64,000 nucleotides of DNA from assembly GCF_004522095.1 (NCBI RefSeq), contig NZ_SPUI01000003.1, positions 1,054,001 through 1,118,000 of the forward strand, written 5' to 3'. The position numbers were made by a program, and so were the translations under genes. The notes below the pieces were generated by a model that was not told where the DNA came from, did not search any database, and saw nothing but the letters and a program-made list of their open reading frames with translations. This DNA comes from Nocardioides sp. 503 (GTDB lineage: Bacteria; Actinomycetota; Actinomycetes; Propionibacteriales; Nocardioidaceae). This document shows, piece by piece, positions 52,089 through 60,277 of the stretch (position 1 is its first letter; each line of letters starts with the position of its first letter).

Positions 52089-53405
52089 TCAGTCGCGCAG
52101 CGGGTGCGCGATCTCGTCCTGGGGCAGCCGCGCCCAGACCGTTGCGACGACGGCGGCCACGCCCGGCACCACCGCGGCGATGAAGAACGTCGTGCGCAGG
52201 CCGATGGCCTCCGAGACCGGTCCGGCCAGCGCCATCGACACCGGCATCAGGCTGATCGACACGAAGAAGTCCAGCGACGCCACCCGCCCCAGCAGGTGGG
52301 GCGGGACCCGGCGCTGCAGGAGCGTGCCCCAGATGACCATCGGGGCCGAGAACATCGCACCGAGCACCAGCGCGGCGACGACGACCTGCCACACATCGGT
52401 CGCCACGCCCATCACGGCGAGGGGTAGGCAGCCGACGCCCCACATGAGGTTCATGACGGTGAGGTAGCGGCGCGGCATCCGGAAGGACGCCATCGCCAGC
52501 GACCCGACCGCACCGCCGATGCCGAAGGCGCCGAGCACCAGCGCGTGGTCGCCCGCTCCGCCGCCCAGCCGGTCCTTGACCAGGAACGGCACCAGCACCT
52601 CCAGCGGCCCCATCAGCACCAGGATCATGATCGAGGCGAACAGCAGCGTCGCGAGCAGCCACGGCGTGCGCACCATGTAGTGAAAACCCTCGCGCATGTC
52701 GGCGAGGGCGCCGGCCACCGCCGGCCGGTCGTCGTCGTCGGCCTCCGGGTCGCGGCGTACGGCGGTCTTGGGCACGGCGGTCAGCGCCAGCAGCCCGAGC
52801 CCGGACGCGGCGGCCGCGACCCCGACCGCGGCGCTGGAGCTGAGCACGCCGACGACGACGCCCGCGACGCCCGGCCCCACGGCCTGTCCGATCGTGGGGC
52901 GGACCATGCCCTCGAAGCCGTTGACCGCCATCAGGTCCGACTCGGGCACCAGCGCGGGCAGCCACGCGGAGTAGGCGGGGTAGTAGAACGCCATGCCCAT
53001 GCCGACCAGGAACGTCACGGCGGCGAGGTGCCAGAGCTCGGTGAGGTCGGCGTAGGACAGCGCGGCCACGGTGGCCATGCCGCACAGCTCGAGCGTGGCG
53101 ACCCCGATCAGGATCGTCTTCTGCGGCACGCGGTCGGCGACGACACCGGCCAGCAGCGCCGGGAGCAGCACGCCCACGGCGCCCGCGGTGGTGACCGCCG
53201 ACAGCTGGCCCGGGCCGCCGCCGATGCGGATGACCTCCCAGACCAGCCCGACGGTCCACACGCCGCTGGCGAAGGTGGTGAGGACGAGGGCGACGGCCAG
53301 CCGACGGTAGGCCGGGTGGCGGAACGGCGTGAGGGCGCGGGGCAGCTGCCGCCCGGGCGGCGGGTCGGCGACCCCGTCGGGGTCGACCTCGAGCTGGTCG
53401 GTCAT
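52089..53405 (-). CDS. MFS transporter, EntS-like exporter
   Basis: 438 residues with about 12 membrane segments. The N-terminal ALTPFRHPAYRRLAVALVLTTFASGVWTVGLVWEV is typical of the enterobactin-exporter-like MFS group, and the motif-A-like loop VVADRVPQK follows. A cytoplasmic Asp-rich linker (RRDPEADDDDRPA) divides the halves. It probably exports a drug, siderophore or metabolite by proton antiport. The ATG at 53405 follows GGAGGA. About 108 bp upstream is a promoter with a CTCAAG/CTTGAG dyad in a 19-bp spacer, the arrangement of SoxR-activated genes, suggesting induction by redox-active compounds. Confidence 0.9.
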   Translation of the reverse strand: MTDQLEVDPDGVADPPPGRQLPRALTPFRHPAYRRLAVALVLTTFASGVWTVGLVWEVIRIGGGPGQLSAVTTAGAVGVLLPALLAGVVADRVPQKTILIGVATLELCGMATVAALSYADLTELWHLAAVTFLVGMGMAFYYPAYSAWLPALVPESDLMAVNGFEGMVRPTIGQAVGPGVAGVVVGVLSSSAAVGVAAAASGLGLLALTAVPKTAVRRDPEADDDDRPAVAGALADMREGFHYMVRTPWLLATLLFASIMILVLMGPLEVLVPFLVKDRLGGGAGDHALVLGAFGIGGAVGSLAMASFRMPRRYLTVMNLMWGVGCLPLAVMGVATDVWQVVVAALVLGAMFSAPMVIWGTLLQRRVPPHLLGRVASLDFFVSISLMPVSMALAGPVSEAIGLRTTFFIAAVVPGVAAVVATVWARLPQDEIAHPLRD

Positions 53406-53512
53406 GGCGTCCTCCGCGTCCCATCGTGACGGGAAGGACCGACAGGCGCGAGCCGACTCATCGGTGGCGCGGCGAGGCCGAGGTCGTGCTGCCCGATCGC
53501 GTGCATGACCCC

Positions 53513-53543
53513 AGTGGACAAGCTCAAGCCCGCTTGAGGTCAA
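53513..53543 (-). promoter_or_regulatory. SoxR-box-like promoter of the MFS exporter gene
   Basis: On the minus strand TTGACC (53538-53543) and TCCACT (53513-53518) are separated by 19 bp. CTCAAG-CCCG-CTTGAG (53523-53538) lies in the spacer. The known E. coli soxS SoxR box is CCTCAAGTTAACTTGAGG in the same 19-bp geometry. The -10 is weak. Confidence 0.6.
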
Positions 53544-53558
53544 GCGGCGCGCGCCTCC

Positions 53559-55016
53559 TCAGTCGGCGGGGAGGGCGACGTACGTCGTCTCGAGGTACTC
53601 CTCGATGCCCTCGAAGCCGCCCTCGCGGCCGAAGCCGCTGGCCTTCATGCCGCCGAAGGGTGCCGCGGGATTGGACACCAGGCCGGTGTTGACGCCGACC
53701 ATGCCGAAGTCCAGCGACTCCGCCAGGCGGATGGTGCGAGCCAGGTCGCGGGTGTAGACGTAGGAGGCGAGGCCGTACTCGGTGGCGTTGGCGCGCTCGA
53801 TCGCCTCGGCCTCGGTCTCGAACGTCGTGATCGGTGCGACCGGGCCGAAGATCTCCTGGGTGTTGATGGCGGAGCCCGGCGGGACGTCGACGAGGACGGT
53901 CGGGGAGTAGAAGAAGCCGGGGCCGTCGGGGGCGGAGCCACCCGTGACGACGCGGGCGCCGTCGTCGATGGCGTCCGCGACCAGCCGGGTGACGCCGTCG
54001 AGCGCCTTCTCGTCGATGAGCGGGCCGACGTCGACCCCCTCGTCCTGGCCGCGGCCCAGCCTCAGGCCGCCCATGCGCTGGCCGAGCCGCTCCCCGAACT
54101 CGGTCGCCACGCTGGCGTGCACCAGGAAGCGGTTGGCCGAGGTGCAGGCCTCGCCCATGTTACGCATCTTGGCGACCATCGCACCCTCGACGGCGGCGTC
54201 GAGGTCGGCGTCCTCGAAGACCAGGAACGGCGCGTTGCCGCCGAGCTCCATGCTCAGGCGCTGGAGCTGGTCGGCCGACTGCGCGACGAGCGTGCGGCCG
54301 ACGGCGGTGGAGCCGGTGAAGCTGACCTTGCGGAGCCGGTCGTCGCTCTGCAGCGCGGTGCTGAGCTCGCCCGTGGACGAGGTCGTGACGACGTTCAGGA
54401 CGCCGGCGGGGAGGCCGACCTCCTCCAGGATCGCGGCGAGCGCCAGCATCGTCAGCGGCGTCTGCGAGGCCGGCTTGACGACCATCGTGCAGCCGGCCGC
54501 GATGGCGGGCCCGATCTTGCGGGTGCCCATCGCGAGCGGGAAGTTCCAGGGGGTGATGAACAGGCACGGGCCGACCGGCTTGCGCACGGTCAGGAGCCGG
54601 CTGCCGCCCGCGGGCGCCTGCATCCAGCGGCCGTGGATGCGCACGGCCTCCTCGGAGTACCACCGGAAGAACTCCGAGCCGTAGGCCACCTCGCCCTTGG
54701 CCTCGGCGACCGGCTTGCCCATCTCGAGGCTCATCAGGTGCGCGACGTCGTCGGCGCGCGCGGTGAGCAGCTCGAAGGCGCGGCGCAGGATCTCGCCACG
54801 CTCGCGCGGCGGCGTACGCGCCCAGTCGGCCTGGGCCGCCACGGCGGCGTCCAGGGCCTCGACGGCCTCCTCGGTGGAGGCGTCGGCCACGTCGGTCAGC
54901 ACCGAGCCGTCAGCCGGGTCGATCACCTCGATCCGGGCGCCGCTCGCGGCCTCCCGCCAGGTGCCGCCGATGAACAGGTTGCGCTGCTGGGCGCCCAGCA
55001 GGTCGAGTCCGGTCAT
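53559..55016 (-). CDS. gabD: NAD(P)-dependent succinate-semialdehyde dehydrogenase-type aldehyde dehydrogenase
   Basis: 485 residues. The aldehyde dehydrogenase motifs are intact: FITPWNFPLA, GSTAVGRTL for cofactor, general base Glu257 in MELGGNAP, and nucleophile Cys291 in GEACTSANRF. The pattern fits the GabD/succinate-semialdehyde group, which converts succinate semialdehyde to succinate, though other short semialdehydes are possible. The ATG at 55016 has a weak CAGAGT 6 nt upstream. No gab transaminase or permease gene adjoins it. Its stop is 16 bp before the SoxR-like promoter of the exporter gene. Confidence 0.9.
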   Translation of the reverse strand: MTGLDLLGAQQRNLFIGGTWREAASGARIEVIDPADGSVLTDVADASTEEAVEALDAAVAAQADWARTPPRERGEILRRAFELLTARADDVAHLMSLEMGKPVAEAKGEVAYGSEFFRWYSEEAVRIHGRWMQAPAGGSRLLTVRKPVGPCLFITPWNFPLAMGTRKIGPAIAAGCTMVVKPASQTPLTMLALAAILEEVGLPAGVLNVVTTSSTGELSTALQSDDRLRKVSFTGSTAVGRTLVAQSADQLQRLSMELGGNAPFLVFEDADLDAAVEGAMVAKMRNMGEACTSANRFLVHASVATEFGERLGQRMGGLRLGRGQDEGVDVGPLIDEKALDGVTRLVADAIDDGARVVTGGSAPDGPGFFYSPTVLVDVPPGSAINTQEIFGPVAPITTFETEAEAIERANATEYGLASYVYTRDLARTIRLAESLDFGMVGVNTGLVSNPAAPFGGMKASGFGREGGFEGIEEYLETTYVALPAD

Positions 55017-55089
55017 GAAATCACTCTGTCACCTGGGGACAACCGGGGAAACGGATACGGGGTCACGGTCGGGGGCGTAGCATCGAGGA

Positions 55090-55230
55090 GTCGACTTTCG
55101 AGGGAGCACCGAGAAGGCGACGTTGGGCCCCTTGCCGACCCCATGCGGCAAGGGGCTCTCCCCTTTCCGGGGCACGTGCGACCCCCCGGCGGACGCCGAC
55201 GCGGGGCCCGGCCGACGGCCGGGCCCCGCG
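55090..55230 (+). ncRNA. Candidate small structured RNA (possibly 6C-like), unconfirmed
   Basis: A good -10, TAGCAT (55078-55083), predicts transcription from about 55090 with no start codon near it. The product would contain an 11-bp hairpin GCCCCTTGCCG-ACCCCATG-CGGCAAGGGGC (55127-55156) with a C-rich loop, a second stem CCGGGG/CCCCGG (55167-55189) next to a run of six C, and a strong terminal stem (55200-55230). Actinobacterial 6C RNAs have two C-rich hairpins, but I cannot confirm family membership by eye. It is antisense to no gene and lies between the starts and stops of minus-strand genes. Confidence 0.4.
55200..55230. terminator. Bidirectional hairpin terminator downstream of the M4 protease gene
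   Basis: Perfect 14-bp arms CGCGGGGCCCGGCC (55200-55213) and complement (55217-55230) with a 3-nt loop. It lies 23 bp past the protease stop and could also end the plus-strand candidate RNA. Confidence 0.75.
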
Positions 55231-55253
55231 TGGGGTGTGCGTTGCGGACGGGC

Positions 55254-57167
55254 CTACGGCACGTCGTACCTCAGGGTGTAGGAGCCCGAGCCGGAGTAGG
55301 CGTAGACCTCCACCCGGTAGGTGCCGGCACCGGCGGTGTAGGCGATCGACTCCGACGAGGACGAGCTCTCGCTGGCCGCGACGTCGGACCAGGTGCCGCT
55401 GCTGCTGCGCTTCTGCAGGAACAGGTCGAAGTCGGTGCCCGACGGACCGGTCAGGCAGGCGTTGATGACGCCTGCCGCAGCCGTGAAGCCCGACGTCGAC
55501 GGCTTGTAGGACGAGGCGCGCGAGGCGACGGTGCCCGTGGCGGTGACCTCGGAACAGGTGCCGCCACCGGGAGGCGTCGAGCCGCCGCAGGTGGGCTCAC
55601 CCGACTGCGCGGGGACCGAGACGGCGTCCCAGGCGGCCTTGACCTTGGCGAACGTCGTGCAGTCGGTCGAGCCGTAGAGGTTCTTGGTGGCGGTCAGCGT
55701 CGCCACCCGGGCCTTGCCGTGGGTCCACGACGAGGTCTTGAGCAGCAGGCCGTTGTAGAAGATCTTGCCGGCCGTCTGGATGCCGACGCCCGTCACCGTC
55801 GAGCCGTTGCAGGTCGGCGACGCCGGGGAGGCGTTGGAGCCCTGCGAGAGCAGGTAGAACCAGTGGTTGAGGGGACCCGCCGCCGCGTGCACCTCGGTGT
55901 TGGGGATGCTCGAGGAGTAGCAGTTGGGGTCGCCGACCGCGCTGGGGTTGTACATGTTGCGGATCGGGCCCTGACCGACCAGGTCGGCCTCCTCACCGAC
56001 CAGGAAGTCGGCCGGGTCGTTGGGGTTGGCGGCGTAGGCCTCGGTGAGCGCCCCGAAGATGTCGCCGGCCGCCTCGTTGAGGCCGCCGGTCTCGTTGCCG
56101 CCGGTGGAGCCGCCCGGGGTGGTCTGGAAGACCCCGTGCCCGTTCTCGTGGGCGACGATGTCGATCGCGGTCAGCTGGCGCGCGTTGTCCTGGCTGTGGC
56201 CGAAGCTGAGGTAGCTGCCGTTGTAGAACGCGTTGACGTCGTTGAGGCCGACCCGGGCGGGGTAGTTGGTGCCGTCGCCCTTGATGCCGTTGCGACCCAG
56301 CCACGCCGAGAGCATGTCGGTCTCCTTGCCGGCGGCGTACAGGACGTCGACGCAGGCGGTCTCCAGGTTGGTGCCCGAGCCGTTGCCCCACACGTTGTCC
56401 GTGCCGGTGTAGACGGCGCCGTTCTGGCCGCCGCACTTGAGGCCGGGGTGACCGCCGTCGGTCATGGAGTACGACGAGCCCGAGCCGGACGTGCCGATGG
56501 TGACCGCGCCGTTGTAGTAGCCGGTGCCGCTGCCGTGCCGGACCAGGTCCCACGCGAGCAGCACCTTGCCGGTGCGCGCGTCGGTCCACACGGTCTGGAT
56601 GGACGGGCTGCCGGCCTTGCGCCCGGTCACCTTCGTGACCCAGGCGAGCCGGGGCGTGCCCTCGGCGTAGACGGTCAGGCGGGGCTTGGTGACGCGCGCC
56701 GCCCGGGTGACCTGGCGGCGGGCGGTGGCCCTGGCCTGGGCGCGGGTGACCGTCGGGCGCACCGAGGCGAGGGAGATCCGGCGCTCCTGGCCGCTCGTGG
56801 AGCCGGTGACCTTGCCGGAGCCGTCGACGGCGAGGACGAAGTCGCCGCCGTAGACCGGGAGGCCGCGGTAGGTGCGCGTGTAGGCGACGTAGTGGCTGCC
56901 GCGCGAACCGGGGGTCGTCGCGACCCGCGTGAACGAGTCGCGGGCACCGGCGCGGAAGGCCGTGCGGTGCTCGCGCACGTAGTCGGACGCGGCCTCGATG
57001 GCCCGGGTGCGCCCCTCGCCCTGGGCCACGGCGCCTTGGGCGCGGGCGTCCTGGGTCTGGGCGGCGGGCAGGTCCGACGTGGAGTACGACGGCGCCTGCA
57101 TGCTCAGCGCGAGCGCGCCGGACAGCGCGCTCGCCAGCGCTGCACCGAGCAGCGTGGTGGTTCTCAT
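55254..57167 (-). CDS. Secreted M4 family (thermolysin-type) metalloprotease
   Basis: 637 residues. A signal peptide (ASALSGALALSMQA) is followed by an FTP/PepSY propeptide (about 60-210) and the catalytic domain (about 215-525). Zinc ligands His340 and His344 with catalytic Glu341 lie in AHENGHGVFQ, and the third ligand Glu365 in GGLNEAAGD; HAAAGPLNHWFYLL carries the substrate-stabilising histidine. A C-terminal PPC-type domain (about 540-637, FDLFLQKRSSSGTWSDV) is usually cleaved on maturation. It degrades extracellular protein. The ATG at 57167 follows AGGGAGAGCC. It is monocistronic, bounded by a repeat cluster upstream and a strong terminator. Confidence 0.93.
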   Translation of the reverse strand: MRTTTLLGAALASALSGALALSMQAPSYSTSDLPAAQTQDARAQGAVAQGEGRTRAIEAASDYVREHRTAFRAGARDSFTRVATTPGSRGSHYVAYTRTYRGLPVYGGDFVLAVDGSGKVTGSTSGQERRISLASVRPTVTRAQARATARRQVTRAARVTKPRLTVYAEGTPRLAWVTKVTGRKAGSPSIQTVWTDARTGKVLLAWDLVRHGSGTGYYNGAVTIGTSGSGSSYSMTDGGHPGLKCGGQNGAVYTGTDNVWGNGSGTNLETACVDVLYAAGKETDMLSAWLGRNGIKGDGTNYPARVGLNDVNAFYNGSYLSFGHSQDNARQLTAIDIVAHENGHGVFQTTPGGSTGGNETGGLNEAAGDIFGALTEAYAANPNDPADFLVGEEADLVGQGPIRNMYNPSAVGDPNCYSSSIPNTEVHAAAGPLNHWFYLLSQGSNASPASPTCNGSTVTGVGIQTAGKIFYNGLLLKTSSWTHGKARVATLTATKNLYGSTDCTTFAKVKAAWDAVSVPAQSGEPTCGGSTPPGGGTCSEVTATGTVASRASSYKPSTSGFTAAAGVINACLTGPSGTDFDLFLQKRSSSGTWSDVAASESSSSSESIAYTAGAGTYRVEVYAYSGSGSYTLRYDVP

Positions 57168-57314
57168 GGCTCTCCCTGGGGGGTGGTGGGGTGGGGTCCT
57201 GCGGTGGCCGACCGTGGGTGACGGTGCGGCCTGGACCCGAACCTAGGAACGCCACCCCCCGGGGGTAAGGGGGGAAACCCTTGTCGACCGGGTGGCGGCT
57301 GCTTCTCGGCTCGC

Positions 57315-57402
57315 GGGGTCTCGAGACGGGACTTCGTCCCTCCTCGACCGCCGGCGGTCCCGGGGGTTGAGCAAGGCGCCCTGGCGCCTGTCTCGAAACC
57401 CC
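57315..57402. repeat. Composite palindromic repeat upstream of the M4 protease gene
   Basis: It starts GGGGTCTCGAGACGGG, includes the hairpin GGGAC-TTC-GTCCC (57328-57340) and CCTCGACC, and ends with the 38-bp unit at 57365-57402 that also lies inside the SDR gene at 6071-6108. It separates the protease promoter from the end of the LuxR/AAA gene. Confidence 0.7.
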
Positions 57403-57408
57403 TCCTGG

Positions 57409-60129
57409 CTACTCGGGGGGCTGGGGCACGAGGAGGGTGGCGAGCTGGGTGCGGGAGCGGAGGTCGAGCTTGCGGTAGATGCGGGTGAGGGTCGCCTCGA
57501 CGGTCTTGACGCTGACGTAGGTGCGCTCGGCGATCTCGCGGTTGCTGGCGCCCTGGGCGACCTCGCGCGCGACGCGGCGCTCGCCGTCGGTGAGGCGGTC
57601 GAGGAGCGGGTCGACGCCGGGGCCGGAGCGCTGGGGCAGGAGCTCGGCCTGCACCTGGCGGACCCAGGAGCGGGCGTGGAGGGAGGTGAACAGGTCGTGC
57701 GCCTCCTGGAGCGCCGCCCGGGCCGCGGCGACGCGGCGGCGGCGGCGCTCGAGGTGGGCGCGGGTCACGAGGGTGCGGCCCAGGTCGATGCGCATGCCGA
57801 CGTCGGCGGCCACCTTGGCGGAGCGGTCCAGGACCAGCTCGGCGCCGACCAGGTCACCCCGCGCGATGAGCAGCTCGGCCTCGGCGCGGTCGAGCTGGGC
57901 GGCGACGCCGTCGGTGCCGCTGCGGCCGTCGAGGACGCCACGCGCCTGCGCCAGCAGCGACTCGGCCTCGTCGAGCTGGCCGAGCAGGACGAGGGCGCCG
58001 ACCAGCTCGGCCTGCCAGCGGTTGACGGTCGGGTCGGCGATCGCGTGCTCGCGCTCCAGCTCGCGGATCCGGGTGAGCGCGTCGCGGGCGCCGCTGGCGT
58101 CCCCGCTGCGCAGGAGCCCCTGCCCGAGCAGGATCAGGTGGCGCTGCAGGTAGCGGATGTCGCCGCGCTCCCCCGCGGCCTCCGCGCCCCGCTGGGCCAG
58201 CGTGACGGCCCGGGCCAGGTCGCCCCCCACGAGCTCGGCCTGGGCGGTGATGAACCAGCCGGTGTGGGCGCTCAGCCCGAACTCCTCCCCCACCGTGGTC
58301 GCCCGCTCGGCGTACTCCCTCGCCTCCCGGCACCGCCCGGTGCGCGCGGCGACCTCGACCAGGCACCGCAGGACGTGGACGTGGTCCATGCCGGCGCCCC
58401 GCTCGACGTGGGCCAGCATCGCCAGGAAGCCGGTCCAGGCATCGTCGAGGCGGTCGTCGTAGAGAGCGAACCGGGCTGCCATGTAGGCCGGCGATGTGTG
58501 CAGGAAGCCGGTGGGCACCGGGACATCGAGCGCGACCGCGCGTGCGAGGTGGTCGGCGTGGTCGAGGCCGAGCCAGCGGCGCGCGACGGCGAGCGCGGTC
58601 AGGCCCACGGCCAGGTCGTCGACGTCGCCCGAGGCCTCGAGGAGCCCCACGGCGCGCTCGGCCGACCTGGCGGCGGCGGCCGGACGCGACTCCATCAGCG
58701 CCATCCGCGACCGCTGGAGCAGGACCATCGCGACCAGTCGGTCGTCCTCGCCCGCGTCGGCGAGCGCGGCCGTGAGCACCTCGTCGAGGAACGCCGGGCC
58801 GCTGCCGGCGAGCTCGGGTACGGCGAGGCGCACCCGCACCGCCTGGGCGGGGGTGGCATGCGTCTCGAGGAAGTCCGTGAGCCCGCGGTGGAGGAGCTCG
58901 ACGTGGTTGCCGGGGGCGGCGGTCTCGACCGCCGTGGCCAGCCACTCGACCCGCTCCAGCGCCAGCTCGCAGGGCGCGCGGTCGGCCGCGAGCAGGTAGA
59001 GCTCGGCCGCGAGCTCGCGTCCACCGGACTCCAGCGCCTCACGGGCCGCGAGGCCGAGCTCGTGGGCCAGGTCGGCGTCGGGTCGCGGGTCGGCGAGCGC
59101 GACGTGACGCAGCCGCTCCGCCGGGGTCGCGGCGACGTCGGCCAGGCGACGGTGCAGCGCGGCGCGGTCGGTGGCGGCCATCGCGTCGGTCACGATCGTG
59201 CGCAGCATCGTGGGCGTGAACCGCACGGCGCCCTCCGGTCCCGTGACCAGGCCCGCCTGCGCCGCGCGGCGCAGCTCGTCGTCGGCGCTCAGTCGCCCGG
59301 CCCGTTCGAGCTGGCGGGCGGTGGGGCGGTGCAGCAGGGCGGCGTGGCACAGGGTCTCGCGCACGCCGGCGGGCTGGGCCAGGACGCGGTCGCGCAGCAC
59401 CCGCTCGAGGCTGGTCGGGAGCGGGGTCGGGCGCCCGAGGAGGGACGGCGTGGCGCCGATCGCCCCGGTCAGCGCCAGCGCGAGCGACGGCACGCCGCCG
59501 GACTCGACGTAGACGGTGTGGGCGACGTCGGCGGGCAGACCGTGGGCGCACAGCAGGTCGACCATGTCGTCGGCCGCGAGCGGCGGCACCTCCACCGGGT
59601 GCAGGTCGCTGACGTCGACGTCCGCGTCGGCGTCGCCGGGCCCGACGGTCGCGACCACCGCGACCCGTCCGCGCAACCGGCGCCGGGCGTAGCCGACGAT
59701 GCGCGAGGACTCACCGTCGAGCCACTGCACGTCGTCGAGGAGCAGCAGGATCGGCTGCTCGGTGCCCCAGGCGTCGAGCACCGAGTGGAAGGCGGCCGCG
59801 AGGTCGGAGCGCAGGTCGTCGGTGGCCTCGATGCCGACGAGCCCCGCCTCGACCACCGCACGCGTGGTGTCGGGCAGCCCTGCGACGTACGTCGCCGGCA
59901 CCTGGGCCAGCAGGTCGCGCAGGGCGGCGAACGGCAGCCCGTGCTCGTCGGCGGCGCCGCCGGCCCGCAGCGAGACCGCCCCGCGACCGGCGCGGTGGTG
60001 CTCCTCCAGGTGGTCGAGCAGCGCGCTCTTGCCGACCCCCACCGGGCCGTGGAGCGCGACGGACTCGCCCCGCCCGAGAAGGACCTGGACCTCCGAGAGC
60101 AGGGTGCGACGGCCGACGACCCGAGACAT
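57409..60129 (-). CDS. Large LuxR (LAL) family ATPase regulator
   Basis: 906 residues. The N-terminal AAA-type ATPase has Walker A GPVGVGKSALL (about 28-38) and Walker B ILLLLDDVQWLD. A long helical TPR-like region fills about 330-830. The C-terminal LuxR HTH is LTDGERRVAREVAQGASNREIAERTY, then VSVKTVEATLTRIYRKLDLRS. LAL (MalT-like) regulators couple ATP binding to activation of catabolic or secondary-metabolism genes. The ATG at 60129 is chosen over a longer frame because TACCCT (60137-60142) ends 7 nt upstream, giving a leaderless start. Its targets are unknown. Confidence 0.9.
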   Translation of the reverse strand: MSRVVGRRTLLSEVQVLLGRGESVALHGPVGVGKSALLDHLEEHHRAGRGAVSLRAGGAADEHGLPFAALRDLLAQVPATYVAGLPDTTRAVVEAGLVGIEATDDLRSDLAAAFHSVLDAWGTEQPILLLLDDVQWLDGESSRIVGYARRRLRGRVAVVATVGPGDADADVDVSDLHPVEVPPLAADDMVDLLCAHGLPADVAHTVYVESGGVPSLALALTGAIGATPSLLGRPTPLPTSLERVLRDRVLAQPAGVRETLCHAALLHRPTARQLERAGRLSADDELRRAAQAGLVTGPEGAVRFTPTMLRTIVTDAMAATDRAALHRRLADVAATPAERLRHVALADPRPDADLAHELGLAAREALESGGRELAAELYLLAADRAPCELALERVEWLATAVETAAPGNHVELLHRGLTDFLETHATPAQAVRVRLAVPELAGSGPAFLDEVLTAALADAGEDDRLVAMVLLQRSRMALMESRPAAAARSAERAVGLLEASGDVDDLAVGLTALAVARRWLGLDHADHLARAVALDVPVPTGFLHTSPAYMAARFALYDDRLDDAWTGFLAMLAHVERGAGMDHVHVLRCLVEVAARTGRCREAREYAERATTVGEEFGLSAHTGWFITAQAELVGGDLARAVTLAQRGAEAAGERGDIRYLQRHLILLGQGLLRSGDASGARDALTRIRELEREHAIADPTVNRWQAELVGALVLLGQLDEAESLLAQARGVLDGRSGTDGVAAQLDRAEAELLIARGDLVGAELVLDRSAKVAADVGMRIDLGRTLVTRAHLERRRRRVAAARAALQEAHDLFTSLHARSWVRQVQAELLPQRSGPGVDPLLDRLTDGERRVAREVAQGASNREIAERTYVSVKTVEATLTRIYRKLDLRSRTQLATLLVPQPPE

Positions 60130-60198
60130 CCCTGTCAGGGTAGGGCTGGCAGTGCCGCAGGGACAGCCCTCCGGCGCCCCGAGACGCCAGCTCCCCGC

Positions 60199-60265
60199 GG
60201 GGTAGTCCCTGACGCTCGTGTCGTCTGGGGGCCTCTTCGATGACACCAACGTCAGGGACTACCCC
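60199..60265. terminator. Second copy of the GGGGTAGTCCCT inverted repeat, downstream of the penicillin-binding protein gene
   Basis: 24-nt arms (60199-60222 and 60242-60265) pair at 22 positions. The outer GGGGTAGTCCCT matches the copy at 3582-3648, while the inner arm is different yet still self-complementary. It lies 13 bp past the minus-strand stop at 60278. Confidence 0.75.
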
Positions 60266-60277
60266 GGCGGGCGCGAC

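Noticed and set aside
57292..60243. Long plus-strand open frame opposite the LuxR/AAA regulator
   Set aside because: Low-complexity Gly/Val/Arg/Asp product with no motif; the minus strand encodes intact Walker and LuxR motifs.
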